Origin: Bradyrhizobium sp. ARR65 | GTDB taxonomy: Bacteria; Pseudomonadota; Alphaproteobacteria; Rhizobiales; Xanthobacteraceae | Assembly (NCBI RefSeq): GCF_000472385.1 | Contig: NZ_AWZU01000026.1 | Coordinates: 1-59,108 of the forward strand | Direction of reading: 5' to 3' | Length of the DNA stretch: 59,108 bases | The notes under the pieces: generated by a model | The model's database searches: none | Seen by the model: the letters and a program-made list of their open reading frames with translations, nothing else | What the model was told of the DNA's origin: nothing | Program-made: the position numbers and the translations under genes | Shown: positions 34,723-44,319 of the stretch, piece by piece | Layout: each line of letters begins with the position of its first letter | Position numbering within the stretch: position 1 is the stretch's first letter

Positions 34723-36120
34723 TTACGAGCGCGGAATGCGGATCATGTAGGTCTCGTTCTCATCCAAGCCGTCGAGCACGAACTTGCCGCCGTTAACCGG
34801 AATGCGGCGCCGCAATCCCTCCCATCCCCATAGCTCGATCGTCCGCGCCCACTCGGGCAACGTGATCTCCAGCTCTCGCCCCGGCCGGTCCGTCCACTCC
34901 GGCAGGTTCTGCCAGACGATGAGCTCGGCATCCGCCCCCGCCAGGCGATAAAGACCGCGCGGTTTGTCGATGGACTGAATCGTCATGTCGCCGGCAAGCC
35001 GCAGGACCATGCGCAAGACGACAGCGCGGATCTCGGGGGACCAGGAGCTTTCCGTTGCGGCCATCGCATAGGCCGGGCCATCGACGCGGCTGGTGTCGCC
35101 GAGATTCCAGGGAAAGGCGAGCGCCGTCATCGGCGAATGCCCGTCAGCGCCGACCACGCTCACCTGATCCCAGAACGCGCTGAGAAACAGTTTTGCGGCG
35201 AGCTTCGAATCCTCCCATGCGCCGAGGCGCGCGACGTTGAATTCGGTCGCGTAGAACTTCACGTCGCGCTTCAGCCCCATCGCCTGCTTGACCCGATCGA
35301 AGCAGGTCTGCACCGAGAATTCGCGCCCCTTCGTCATGGGGAACCATCTGGCGTTGTAGTAGGTGTGCAGATCGATGCCGTCGAGGCGACCCTCTTCGAG
35401 CAGATCGGCGATGGCAGGACCGTAGCCGCGCAAGGTCGCATCGCGTTGGGAATTGCAGGTCGCAAAACCGCCAGGCACCACCTTAAGCGCGGGATCGACG
35501 CTGTGGACCCCATCGGCAAGGCCGGCCAAGGCGTCATGATAGGCTTCGCGCGGGATGTTCGCCAGGACGTCCGGCTCGTTGATCGCGGTGAAGATCGTCG
35601 CGCCCCAGCCCGTAATTCCGTTCTCCCTTGCCCATTCCCCGTCGGGGCGGAAACGCCTGGCCATCGTCTGTCCGGCGACAAACCAGTCATGATACGAGCC
35701 GATCGGCTGCGGCGGTGTCAGCGTCTGATAGCTGCCGTCATATTCGAGCAGGATAATCGGCGTGATGTGGTTCGCATGCGCCTCCAGCATCTCCGCATCG
35801 AAATCGTGAGGTGTGGGGATCCGGTCGAGCGTACGCCAGCCATACGAATTCATGCGCCCCATGCCGGCGCCGACGCCGTGCAGGGCCGAATAGAGTTGCG
35901 CGATCGGAGGGCGTCCTGCGAGATGCGTCACGAGATTGCCGCCGCCGATCCTCTCGCGCAGGCTGTCGCCTGCGGCGGCATTTCCGCTCGCTGCAAGGAA
36001 GGCTCCAACGAGGAGCGCGATGCTTGCCACGGCCCGGGCCATGGCGGCCGGACCGCCGCCTTGCGCGGCTCGCTTCGCAGGCGCCTCAGCCTGATGTGAG
36101 AGCCCGTTTCGCAACGCCAT
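34723..36120 (-). CDS. Exported clan GH-A glycoside hydrolase (PslG-like)
   Basis: Protein of 465 residues. An internal signal-type helix (ARAVASIALLVGAFLAASG) follows a short positively charged N-terminus. The TIM-barrel domain contains INEPD (Glu182, acid/base) and ATEFN (Glu293, nucleophile), the usual clan GH-A pair. C-terminal residues 400-465 form a beta-rich domain. The gene lies 16 bases downstream of a glycosyltransferase gene in the polysaccharide cluster, like pslG in the Psl operon of Pseudomonas, whose product cleaves the polymer during export. ATG 36120 gives normal spacing; a start at 36042 would leave just the signal peptide. Confidence 0.8.
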   Translation of the reverse strand: MALRNGLSHQAEAPAKRAAQGGGPAAMARAVASIALLVGAFLAASGNAAAGDSLRERIGGGNLVTHLAGRPPIAQLYSALHGVGAGMGRMNSYGWRTLDRIPTPHDFDAEMLEAHANHITPIILLEYDGSYQTLTPPQPIGSYHDWFVAGQTMARRFRPDGEWARENGITGWGATIFTAINEPDVLANIPREAYHDALAGLADGVHSVDPALKVVPGGFATCNSQRDATLRGYGPAIADLLEEGRLDGIDLHTYYNARWFPMTKGREFSVQTCFDRVKQAMGLKRDVKFYATEFNVARLGAWEDSKLAAKLFLSAFWDQVSVVGADGHSPMTALAFPWNLGDTSRVDGPAYAMAATESSWSPEIRAVVLRMVLRLAGDMTIQSIDKPRGLYRLAGADAELIVWQNLPEWTDRPGRELEITLPEWARTIELWGWEGLRRRIPVNGGKFVLDGLDENETYMIRIPRS

Positions 36121-36136
36121 TACTGCCGCCCTGCTT

Positions 36137-37288
36137 TCAACGCTTGCAATGGCCAACCGCTTCGGCAGCAGCCTTGCAGGCAGTATCGACCGCGGCGGCG
36201 ACGGCTTCATACGTGAAACGCGCCTGCACATTCGCGCGCGCCGCAAGCCCTTTTGCTTGCAGCAGCGCCGGATCCTGCGCGATGGCCTTGAGCAACTCAC
36301 TGAGCCTTGCAGGATCCCGTTCCGGCACGATCCAGCCGCCGTCGCCGACGACGTCGGGTATGGCCCCGGAGGTGGATCCGATCACCGGCACGCCGCAGGC
36401 CTGTGCCTCGATGATCACCCGGCCGAACTGCTCGCGCACGGCATTCGTGGTGCGGGTGAGCAGCACCAGGGCATCGAGGCTTTGCAGGAAACTCGCGACT
36501 TCCGCCGGCGGTCCCCAGCCCCTGAAACTCACGCGGTCGCTTAAACCCAGTTGCTGAACGCGCTGGCGCAGCTTCGCTTCCTGCGGTCCTTCGCCCATGA
36601 TGCTCAAGGAGACCGGCGCCCGGTCCATGGCTAGCGCATCCAGCGCATCGTCCAGGCCCTTCTCTTCGACCAGCCGTCCGACATAGCCGATCCTGAAGAG
36701 ACCGTTGCGCTCCGCCGCCGATTTCGGGACGGGTGTGAAGGTCGTCAGATCCACGCCATAGCCGATCGGCGTCACCGGTCCGCGATAGCCACGCGCGCGC
36801 ACCACAGCGGTCGCATCCGGGCTGCGCGACAGCACATGGTCCGTGTGCAGCAGCAGATATTTGCGAATGGCCTCGAACGGCGGCGGCAGGCGCTTGAGGA
36901 TGTTCTGGTCGACCTCCAGCACGAGGCCTGCGCGTGCCCTCAACATTTGCGCCTGCAGCGCGACGATACTCCAAGGCTCTTCCCAGAGATGGATCACGTC
37001 GGGATCGAGCTTGCGGAGCAATCGGCGCAAGCCGGGGTAGAAGTGCAGGTACCAGTTCATCGGCCCCGCATGCGGGAGGCGAATGGGCAGGACGTGAGTC
37101 GTATAGCCGATCTCCTGGCGCGGCTCGGCTACGACGGTGCGGCCGAATTCCTTCCAGACCGCGGGCAGGACCAGATGCAGTTCAATATCGTTGCGCGACG
37201 CGAGATAGCGGTAGCGCAACCGTCCGGCCGCGTTGCTGACGGCCGGATGGGCGATGGAGACAATGCGAAGCGGCGCCGCGCTAGACAC
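36137..37288 (-). CDS. Glycosyltransferase family 4
   Basis: Protein of 383 residues with a GT-B fold. The C-terminal half carries RIGYVGRLVEEKGLDDALDAL and EAQACGVPVIGSTSGAIPDVV, the latter including the E-x7-E motif of GT4 retaining transferases. The N-terminal domain has HVLPIRLPHAG and VIHLWEEPWSIV. It transfers a sugar from a nucleotide donor to a lipid-linked intermediate. It overlaps the deacetylase gene by eight bases. Confidence 0.93.
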   Translation of the reverse strand: MSSAAPLRIVSIAHPAVSNAAGRLRYRYLASRNDIELHLVLPAVWKEFGRTVVAEPRQEIGYTTHVLPIRLPHAGPMNWYLHFYPGLRRLLRKLDPDVIHLWEEPWSIVALQAQMLRARAGLVLEVDQNILKRLPPPFEAIRKYLLLHTDHVLSRSPDATAVVRARGYRGPVTPIGYGVDLTTFTPVPKSAAERNGLFRIGYVGRLVEEKGLDDALDALAMDRAPVSLSIMGEGPQEAKLRQRVQQLGLSDRVSFRGWGPPAEVASFLQSLDALVLLTRTTNAVREQFGRVIIEAQACGVPVIGSTSGAIPDVVGDGGWIVPERDPARLSELLKAIAQDPALLQAKGLAARANVQARFTYEAVAAAVDTACKAAAEAVGHCKR

Positions 37289-38291
37289 GTCCGGCGATCC
37301 TCGCGGCCGTTCCGGCGACGCCGGTCAGATGCATCTCCATCGCGGCCAGGTTGCGGTGGCCGCCATTGATGGTGTTGCGGGGCAGGCTGAAGCGATCCCG
37401 ACCGTAACGGAGCAGGCCCTTGCGCGTGGTCGCCGCGCTCAAGAAACCCGCCTGCCGTGCCAGCGCGAAATCGCGCGGACCGCAATCGACGGAGCGCCCA
37501 TAAGGAAAGGCGAAATGCTGCACGTTGATGCCAAGCCGCTCGTTCAAGCGCCTGCGCGATCCCTCGAGCTCGGCAACGGCCGCCTCGGGCACGAGCGAGG
37601 AGACCCGGGCATGACTGACCGTGTGAGCGCCGATCTCGATCAAGGGATCCTTCGCGAGAAGCTCGAGCATGTCCCAGGAGATCGCGTGTTTCCAATGCAT
37701 GGCATCGCGATCGATGCCATTCTCCGCGCAGAAGTCCGCATAATGTCTGGCCGCGTCCGGCCCGTCCCACCAGGACGCGATACGCTGATATGCCGTTCGT
37801 CGCGCCTCAGGCGTCGCAAGCCGGACAGTCTGCCCTCCGAGCATGACGCGATCGCGTTCGAGCAGCGCCTGTTCGAGCCCCACCGACCAGAGCGGCACCG
37901 TTCCATCCGGGATGCCCGTGGTCACAAACAGCGTGAGCGGCACGTTGTGCCGGCGAAAGACCGGCGCGACCAGCTCGAACGTATCGCGATAGCAATCGTC
38001 GATCGAGAAATTCACGTAACGGCTGTCGTCAGCCTCGCGCGCCGATCGCAACACGGCTTCGCCGATGGTCACCACATCCCATCCCTGCGCCACGAGATAG
38101 CCGAGAAAGCTGTCGAGAAAATCGATGTCGAGATAGAAATTGCGGTTCGGCAGCTTGTCCCAGAGCTGCGAGGACGCGGCGCGGTGAAACGTGAACAGGC
38201 ACCCTCTCGGGCCCAGCACCCGATCGGCTGCCCTGGCGATCGGCAGTGCGAGGGCGTTGGCCGCGAGCATCGCTGTCGACAGCGCGATCAA
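37281..38291 (-). CDS. Polysaccharide deacetylase (NodB homology)
   Basis: Protein of 336 residues. NodB-type motifs are FSIDDCYRD (motif 1, with Asp-Asp retained but Cys in place of Gly), HTVSH (motif 2, two His metal ligands) and FAFPYG (motif 3). Such enzymes remove N- or O-acetyl groups from a growing or exported glycan. The N-terminal hydrophobic stretch MIALSTAMLAANALALPIA may be a signal anchor. In the cluster it probably modifies the exopolysaccharide; the exact site is unknown. Confidence 0.9.
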   Translation of the reverse strand: MIALSTAMLAANALALPIARAADRVLGPRGCLFTFHRAASSQLWDKLPNRNFYLDIDFLDSFLGYLVAQGWDVVTIGEAVLRSAREADDSRYVNFSIDDCYRDTFELVAPVFRRHNVPLTLFVTTGIPDGTVPLWSVGLEQALLERDRVMLGGQTVRLATPEARRTAYQRIASWWDGPDAARHYADFCAENGIDRDAMHWKHAISWDMLELLAKDPLIEIGAHTVSHARVSSLVPEAAVAELEGSRRRLNERLGINVQHFAFPYGRSVDCGPRDFALARQAGFLSAATTRKGLLRYGRDRFSLPRNTINGGHRNLAAMEMHLTGVAGTAARIAGRV

Positions 38292-38406
38292 CTCTGCTGC
38301 CCTTTCACATGCAATGCACAGTGGACATGGCTCAGGGCCGAGTGAGCCGCCGTCGGCATCAGAAAGCCGACGGCGCTGGAGCGACGCATCGACGGCTGGT
38401 GAACGC

Positions 38407-39564
38407 TCACGCCGTCGCCCCCGCCTGCAGCTTGCGGATCACCAGCCCGATCGCGTCGAGCATGCGCGTGACGCTGTACCGCGCGCGGGCGCGGCCGGAC
38501 GCATACTCCAATTGGCCGCTGAGCGCATCAGGCTGCGCGAGGACGGAGGCGATCGCCTTGGCCAGCGCCTGGGAATCATTGGGCGGCACCAAAGTTCCGG
38601 CCCTGCCGCCGTCCAGAATATCCGGGGCAGCGCCGGCATCGGTTGCGATCACGGGCACGCCGGCGAGCATCGCTTCGACCAGAGTCCGCCCGAACGGCTC
38701 GGGATCGATGGACGGATGCACCATTGCGTCCACGGACTTCATCAATGTCGGCACGTCGCGCCGGTGACCGAGGAAACGCACCCGGTCGGCCAGGCCGCGC
38801 TCGAGCACCATCTGCTTTAGCTCTGCCGCGTAAGCCTGCTCTCCGAACAGCGCGTCACCGACAACGATGCAGCCGACGTTCGGCAACGTGGCGAGCGCCT
38901 CGATCAGCACATGCTGCCCTTTCCACGGGGCGAGCCGGCTGAAGACGCCGACCAGAGGCCCCGCCGGCAGGCCGAGCACCTTTCTGAGCTCACTCCGCGA
39001 TCTCGGCTCGGGCGGCAAGGCAAGCCCGTTCGGCACGATTTCGACCAGATCGCGTCGGCCGCCGGCCGCCATGAAAGCGGCCGCCGCAGCCTGCGAGGGT
39101 ACGATCACCTTAGTGGCGCGTGCATTCGCAAGCGCAACCTGCACCCGCCGCTGCACGGCGCCGAAATGCTCGGGGCTGATGATGTCGTGCAAATGCCAAA
39201 TCAGCGGGCGCCTCACCAGCATGTTAGCGATCGCCGCAAGCACGAAGGCCTTCTGCGAATTGGCGTAGACGATGTCGTGGGTCCGCGACGCCCGCGCGAT
39301 CTCGACGACGATTGCTGCAAGGCGGCCTGCCAGCGGAAGCGCCGTCAGCCAGGAGCTGTCGCGGCGGAATTGCGACAGGCCCTGCCCCCATTTCGATGTA
39401 ATCAGCGTGAGCTGTTTGTCGGCCAGCGCCTTGCTCAGGGGACCTTGCTCGAACAGGAAGGCCGAAGACCGCTCTCTGCCTTCAACGACGTCGAGCAGGA
39501 TCAGCTCGGCGCCGCCGATCTGCCCGGTGTGGTCCACGAACAGCACGCGTTCGGCCGACATCAC
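38407..39564 (-). CDS. Glycosyltransferase family 4
   Basis: Protein of 385 residues with a GT-B fold. VGVFSRLAPWKGQHVLIEAL and EAMLAGVPVIATDAGAAPDIL are typical GT4 donor-site motifs. The N-terminal part has FVDHTGQIGGAELILLDVV. Its start overlaps the stop of the large chain-length protein by four bases. It adds a sugar in the exopolysaccharide repeat unit. Confidence 0.92.
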   Translation of the reverse strand: MMSAERVLFVDHTGQIGGAELILLDVVEGRERSSAFLFEQGPLSKALADKQLTLITSKWGQGLSQFRRDSSWLTALPLAGRLAAIVVEIARASRTHDIVYANSQKAFVLAAIANMLVRRPLIWHLHDIISPEHFGAVQRRVQVALANARATKVIVPSQAAAAAFMAAGGRRDLVEIVPNGLALPPEPRSRSELRKVLGLPAGPLVGVFSRLAPWKGQHVLIEALATLPNVGCIVVGDALFGEQAYAAELKQMVLERGLADRVRFLGHRRDVPTLMKSVDAMVHPSIDPEPFGRTLVEAMLAGVPVIATDAGAAPDILDGGRAGTLVPPNDSQALAKAIASVLAQPDALSGQLEYASGRARARYSVTRMLDAIGLVIRKLQAGATA

Positions 39565-41813
39565 CCTGCCCTGGCATATGCTTCGACTGGGATGGGCCGC
39601 GGCTCGGGCGCGGCACTGCGCTGGGGCTCCGCCATGGTGACCGCGATCGCGATGTTTGCCGCACCATGCGCTTTCGCCGCCGCCACCGCCGATGCGCTGC
39701 GGCCCATCAGCGAGCCATCGCCGCGCATGCAGAGCAGCACGTTATCCACGCCGGCAAGATAGCGGGATTTGCGCGACGGCAGCGCGCTGTCGATCAACAC
39801 GACATCATAGCCATCGACCCCGGAGAGCAGTTCGGCAAGCTTCTTGCGCAACAGCAGCTCCGCGGTCTTGGCGGAGCCGCCGCCGGCGACCAGCACGTCA
39901 AGATTCGGGTCGGCTGTCTGAACGACAGCATCGCGAGCAGGAATTGAGCCGGCCACGACTCCCGCCAATCCAACACCACCATTAACCGCAAGCGCCTGCG
40001 CGAAAGCCGGCTTGAGCAGATCGCATTCTACGGCGAGAACGCGACGATCGGCGGCGGCAAGATGCCGCGCCAGCGCCAATGTGGTTAACGACTTGCCCTC
40101 GCCATCCGCGAGAGAGGTCAACACGATCCGCCGCCCGGGCTTCTCTTCTCCGATGCGAAGCTCTTGCGCGAGCTGCTCAAGCGCCCCCTGAAAGCCGGCA
40201 TCCGCCTCAGCCAGTCGCAACATATCCGCAGCCGTCGGCTGAAGATGGTTCTGGAGGATGGCCCCTACGGCAGATACGGGCCGCGGCTTGCTCAGCTTGG
40301 GGATGCGGGCAACGATCGGCACGCCGGCGATCATCGCGAGCAGCGATCCGCCTGCAGCCGGCACGGACGCATGAGCCGTGACCTTTCTCAATTCTCGCAC
40401 AGAGGATGCGACCCTCGCCAGCGCCGTCGCAGCCTCTTCGCGCGCAGCCGGCGCCGCCGCAAGTTCGCCATTCTGCGGCGGCGGATAAAGCTGATCGGCC
40501 AGCAGCGCCGCGGCGATGCCGAGGATCAGCGCCAGCGTCGTGCCGGCGGCCAGGAACGGGATCTTCTTCGGAAAGAACGGTTTGTTCGGCAGCTCGGCCA
40601 TGCTAACGAGGCGCGTGCTGCCCAGGAGCACGCGCCGCTCGGTCTCCAGCTCGCTCGCCTTCTTGTAGAGATCGGCATATTGCTGCCGCTTGATCTCGGC
40701 GTCGCGCACCATGCTTTCGATCGACGCCTCGTCGAGGGTGGCGGAGCCCGCTTGCGCCTTCGCGGCGTCCATCTCCTTTTTCAGCGAGGTCACCAGCGCA
40801 TCGCTGGCATCGAACGTCTTTTGGGCGCTGGCCGCGATGTTCTGCATCTCGTCGGCCATACGCTGCTGGATCAGCGCCTGCTCATGGGTGAGGGCCAGGA
40901 TCGACGGATGCTTGGGCCCCAGCACGGCGGTTGCGCTGGCAAGCTGCGCACTCACGGTCGTCAGTTGCTGCTTCAGGTCCGCCATCGTCCGGCTCGAGAG
41001 CACCGAAGGCGCGTCGGTCGGCCCTCGGGCCTGTTCGGACTTGATCTCCTTCAAACGCGCCAAGGCCTCCGCGCGCGCCGCCTCCGCGGCCGCGAGCTGC
41101 TGGCCGATGCTGGTCAGGCGTTCCGAGGTGATCGGCGCGTTGGCGCCGCGCATCAGCCCCTTGTTGCGGCGGAACTGCTGAATCTTCTCGTCGGCGTCCC
41201 GGAGCTGGCCATCGAGCTGCTTGAGCTCCTGCCACAACCAGGAGGTCGCAACTTCGCGGCTGTTGGCGCCTTCATTGCGCTGATCCTCAAGGAAAGCAGT
41301 CGTCAACGCATTCGCAAGCCGCTGGGCGACGTCGGGAAGCGGAGACTGATAGGAAATGTTGATGACGCGCGAACGGCCGGCAGAAGCCACACTGTAACGG
41401 CCTCCGATATAGTCGATGAAGCTCGCCGCGTCCGACGGCAGCTTCTGGCACCGCTCGGCGGAGCCCAACAGCGAGCCATACTCGCATTCCTCGACCACCG
41501 CGGGAACGACCCCGGGCGCGTTCATCACTTGCCGCAGCAGGCGCGGCGAGCGGATGACCAGGAGCTGGCTTTCGAGGTCGGCCGGATCGCCGATCTTCTG
41601 CGCCCAGGCCGGCGAGCTGTTGCGCACCCCGGGCTCCTGCTCCGCGACGATGACGGAGGCTGTCGCGAGATAACGCACCGGGAGGACGACGAGCGCGAGG
41701 ATGGCCGCGCCGATCGTCGCGAGAAAGACAGCCGAGAACACGCGCCTGCGGCGCCACAACCTGTTGAAAGCGTCCAGGCCGGATAAGGCTTCGGTTATGT
41801 GCGCGTGCCTCAT
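39561..41813 (-). CDS. Wzz-type chain-length protein fused to a BY-kinase-like ATPase
   Basis: Protein of 750 residues. An N-terminal Wzz domain (transmembrane helix near residue 30) is followed by long coiled-coil regions (about 170-390), a second transmembrane helix near residue 430, and a cytoplasmic ATPase domain. Walker A is SLADGEGKSLTTLALA (Lys574), Walker A' is VLAVECDLLKPA and Walker B is VVLIDSALPS. These differ from the usual D-x-D-x-R and DTPP patterns, and the C-terminus has a single Tyr. Polymer length control is expected; kinase activity is doubtful. Transcribed together with the GT genes. Confidence 0.88.
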   Translation of the reverse strand: MRHAHITEALSGLDAFNRLWRRRRVFSAVFLATIGAAILALVVLPVRYLATASVIVAEQEPGVRNSSPAWAQKIGDPADLESQLLVIRSPRLLRQVMNAPGVVPAVVEECEYGSLLGSAERCQKLPSDAASFIDYIGGRYSVASAGRSRVINISYQSPLPDVAQRLANALTTAFLEDQRNEGANSREVATSWLWQELKQLDGQLRDADEKIQQFRRNKGLMRGANAPITSERLTSIGQQLAAAEAARAEALARLKEIKSEQARGPTDAPSVLSSRTMADLKQQLTTVSAQLASATAVLGPKHPSILALTHEQALIQQRMADEMQNIAASAQKTFDASDALVTSLKKEMDAAKAQAGSATLDEASIESMVRDAEIKRQQYADLYKKASELETERRVLLGSTRLVSMAELPNKPFFPKKIPFLAAGTTLALILGIAAALLADQLYPPPQNGELAAAPAAREEAATALARVASSVRELRKVTAHASVPAAGGSLLAMIAGVPIVARIPKLSKPRPVSAVGAILQNHLQPTAADMLRLAEADAGFQGALEQLAQELRIGEEKPGRRIVLTSLADGEGKSLTTLALARHLAAADRRVLAVECDLLKPAFAQALAVNGGVGLAGVVAGSIPARDAVVQTADPNLDVLVAGGGSAKTAELLLRKKLAELLSGVDGYDVVLIDSALPSRKSRYLAGVDNVLLCMRGDGSLMGRSASAVAAAKAHGAANIAIAVTMAEPQRSAAPEPRPIPVEAYARAG

Positions 41814-41835
41814 CTTATTCTCGACTGCATGCGGT

Positions 41836-42993
41836 CTATGCGATCAATCGGGACAGCGCGCGGCCCTGACCGTTCGCCTGGAACTGCGCCAATTCCTCAT
41901 TGACGGCGGAGACAAACTGCCTGCGGAAACGCTCCGCCGAAAAGAGAGCGGCGCGCTGCCGGCAGTCCAGGCGCGAGATGCCGTGTTCGCTTGCAACGAA
42001 CGAGCGGACGCAATCCGCGATCGACTGCGGATCGGGAGCGTCAAAAAACATGCCCGTCGCATGGGGACCGGCTCCCAGCACGGACTCGCGCACGCCCCCA
42101 CGCCCCAAAGCCAGGACCGGGGCGCCCTCCGACTGGGCTTCGACCGGTATGATGCCGAAATCCTCTTCCGCGGCGAAAACGAACGCCCGCGCGGTCGCCA
42201 TCAGATCGCGCAGGTGCTTGTCCGAGACAAAGCCCATGAAGGTCACATTGGGGCCTGCCAGCTTCTTCAAGCGCTCGGCCTCGGGCCCATCGCCGGCCAC
42301 CACGAGTTTCAGATCCGGCATCATGTTGAAGGCGCGAATGATCGGCTCGATCCGCTTGTACGGCACGAGCCTGGAGGCCGCGAGAAAATGATCGCTGACG
42401 GGAAGGATGGCATCACGGTTTGAAAGGCTCACGGGCGGGTAGATCACCCGCGCGTCGCGGCCGTAGATCTTCTTGACGCGCCGCGCGACGAATTGCGAAT
42501 TGGTGAAGATCGCATCCGGGCCGTGCGCGGTCCGCACGTCCCACATCCGCATGCGATGTAGGATGGTCCGCGCGATCAGGCTTTTTAAGCCGGCGTCATA
42601 GCCGCTTTCCTTCAAATACACGTGCTGCAGGTCCCAGGCATATCGCATCGGCGAATGCACGTAGGAGACATGGAGCTGGTCGGGGCCCGTGAGCACGCCG
42701 CGCGCCACCGCGCAGCTCGAGGAAATCACCAAATCATAACCGGACAAATCAAATTGCTCGATCGCGAGCGGCATCAGCGGCAGGTATTTACGATGATGCT
42801 TGCCGAGCATCGGCATCTTCTGCAGAAAGCTCGTGTGCGACTTCTCAAAGCCGAGCTTCTTGCGGTCCTCGGGCTTGAGCAGATCGAACAGCGTGAAGAC
42901 ATCCGCGCTGGGATAACACTGCAAAATCTCACGCAAAACTTGCTCGGCTCCGCCGATGACGTAGAGCCAATCATGAACAACAGCAACGCGCAT
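41836..42993 (-). CDS. Glycosyltransferase family 4
   Basis: Protein of 385 residues. It starts MRVAVVHDWLYVIGGAEQVL and has LVPYKRIEPIIRAFNMMPDL followed by GDGPEAERLKKLAG, with EAQSEGAPVLALGRGG as the E-x7-E region. Likely the first gene of the cluster transcript. The start at 42993 is preferred over 43053 because of the typical GT4 N-terminus. The sugar is not predictable. Confidence 0.92.
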   Translation of the reverse strand: MRVAVVHDWLYVIGGAEQVLREILQCYPSADVFTLFDLLKPEDRKKLGFEKSHTSFLQKMPMLGKHHRKYLPLMPLAIEQFDLSGYDLVISSSCAVARGVLTGPDQLHVSYVHSPMRYAWDLQHVYLKESGYDAGLKSLIARTILHRMRMWDVRTAHGPDAIFTNSQFVARRVKKIYGRDARVIYPPVSLSNRDAILPVSDHFLAASRLVPYKRIEPIIRAFNMMPDLKLVVAGDGPEAERLKKLAGPNVTFMGFVSDKHLRDLMATARAFVFAAEEDFGIIPVEAQSEGAPVLALGRGGVRESVLGAGPHATGMFFDAPDPQSIADCVRSFVASEHGISRLDCRQRAALFSAERFRRQFVSAVNEELAQFQANGQGRALSRLIA

Positions 42994-43511
42994 TCCGGTC
43001 CCTGATTTTCGGGGCAATTTAATAAAAGCCTTAAGGGACCCATGGGTACGCACAACTCAATCCTAAATTCCTAGTTAACGTACCCTGGATTCGATCGCAG
43101 AATCTTAGGCCTGTCCGGTAACCAATCGGCGGCGTCGGTTGCGAATTCGAGAGCGCGTGCGCCGAAGGGACTTGAGCCTCAACGCAAAGCGAAAAGCGCT
43201 GCAGTCCAAGGCCTTCGCAGCCTCGAGCGATGATAAAGTTGCTTGGTTAATAGTGTCTTGCGCGAGCTCGGCAGGGTTAATTCGCGGTTGTGCAACCTGC
43301 GAAAAGCGCAGTGCCACTGCGTCGAACGCATCAAGGCTGCACCGGACGGGCGGCCCGATCTGTCCGGTCGCCGAATCTTCTTTGGTCGCGCGCTCATCAA
43401 GATTGGAGCCGTGCGATCGCCCTCCAACGACGATCATCCGCGACGCTTAAAACCAGGCGCCGAAAGGCTCGCGCACGGACGCGGCGAGTCTTTCGACTAT
43501 GGTTCGTTGCC
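42994..43511. other. Intergenic region upstream of the polysaccharide cluster
   Basis: These 518 bases must hold the cluster promoter near 43000-43090, which is AT-rich and contains small palindromes (GGGACCCATGGG and TAGTTAACGTA). A 110-codon minus-strand frame at 43105-43437 has little third-position GC bias, no clear ribosome binding site and no recognised motif, and is not called. Confidence 0.45.
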
Positions 43512-44114
43512 TTACAGCGGCTTGATCTGGACCTTGCGGAATTTCACCACGCCAGAGCCGTATTGCAGCGCGAACGGTCCGGCGTTCAGATGCGTTGAGT
43601 CCTGCACGTCGGCGGTTTTCTGGCCATTCAATACGACGACGAGATGCGGACCCTGTGCGGTGATCTCATAAGTATTCCACTTGCCCGCGGCCTTCGGCAT
43701 CGGATCGACCTTGGCCACGTCGACGATGGCGCCGGTGCCGTAGGTCGGGTCCGGCCGCTTGTCGAAGATGTTGACCTCGTAGCAGGTCTTGCTGCCGATC
43801 TTTTGCGGATCGTCGCACCGGATGAAGATGCCGCTATTGGCCTCCTCGTCGACCCAGAACTCGGCTCTGATCTGGAAATCCTTGTAGGCGTTCTTGCTGA
43901 CGAGATAGGCGAGATCCTTGCCCTCGAGCTTGTCGGCGGTCAGCGCGCCGTCCTTCATCGTCCAATTGGCCTTACCGACCTCGTTCCACTCACCCTTGTT
44001 GTTTGCATCGAGCAGCGTGACCCAGCCGCCTTCTTGGCCCGACGCCATTTTTGTGAATAGGCCTGTTGCGGCACCGACCAGCAAGACCGCAGCAAGCATC
44101 GAAAAGCGTTTCAT
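43512..44114 (-). CDS. Exported DUF1080 (3-keto-disaccharide hydrolase-like) protein
   Basis: Protein of 200 residues. A signal peptide (MKRFSMLAAVLLVGAATGLF) is followed by a concanavalin-like beta-sandwich. Family landmarks are GWVTLLDANNKGEWNEVG, DFQIRAEFWVDEEANSGIFI (in parts) and KWNTYEITAQGPHLVVVLNG. Members bind or cleave sugars, some being 3-keto-glycoside hydrolases. GGGGAGG lies just before the start. It is upstream of and in the same direction as the polysaccharide cluster, but 518 bases away. Confidence 0.9.
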   Translation of the reverse strand: MKRFSMLAAVLLVGAATGLFTKMASGQEGGWVTLLDANNKGEWNEVGKANWTMKDGALTADKLEGKDLAYLVSKNAYKDFQIRAEFWVDEEANSGIFIRCDDPQKIGSKTCYEVNIFDKRPDPTYGTGAIVDVAKVDPMPKAAGKWNTYEITAQGPHLVVVLNGQKTADVQDSTHLNAGPFALQYGSGVVKFRKVQIKPL

Positions 44115-44319
44115 GAGCGAGAGCCTCCCCTTGTGTGTTGTTGGCGGTGCAACCTAGCATCACCGCCGGCGCGGTAAATGGATTTCTCATGTTGCAAATG
44201 CACGCTGAGCAGCCCACCGGTGCATGCCCCTCGGCTTGCAGGACACGAATGCAAGGGGCTAGCATGCGGGCACGATCCGCCGGCCATTCCGGCGCAAGAA
44301 AACTCCTAGGGGAAACGCC

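Noticed and set aside
40164..41786. 540-codon plus-strand frame opposite the Wzz/kinase gene
   Set aside because: Antisense shadow; Arg/His-rich with no motif.
43105..43437. 110-codon minus-strand frame upstream of the polysaccharide cluster
   Set aside because: Low third-position GC, no ribosome site and no recognised motif.
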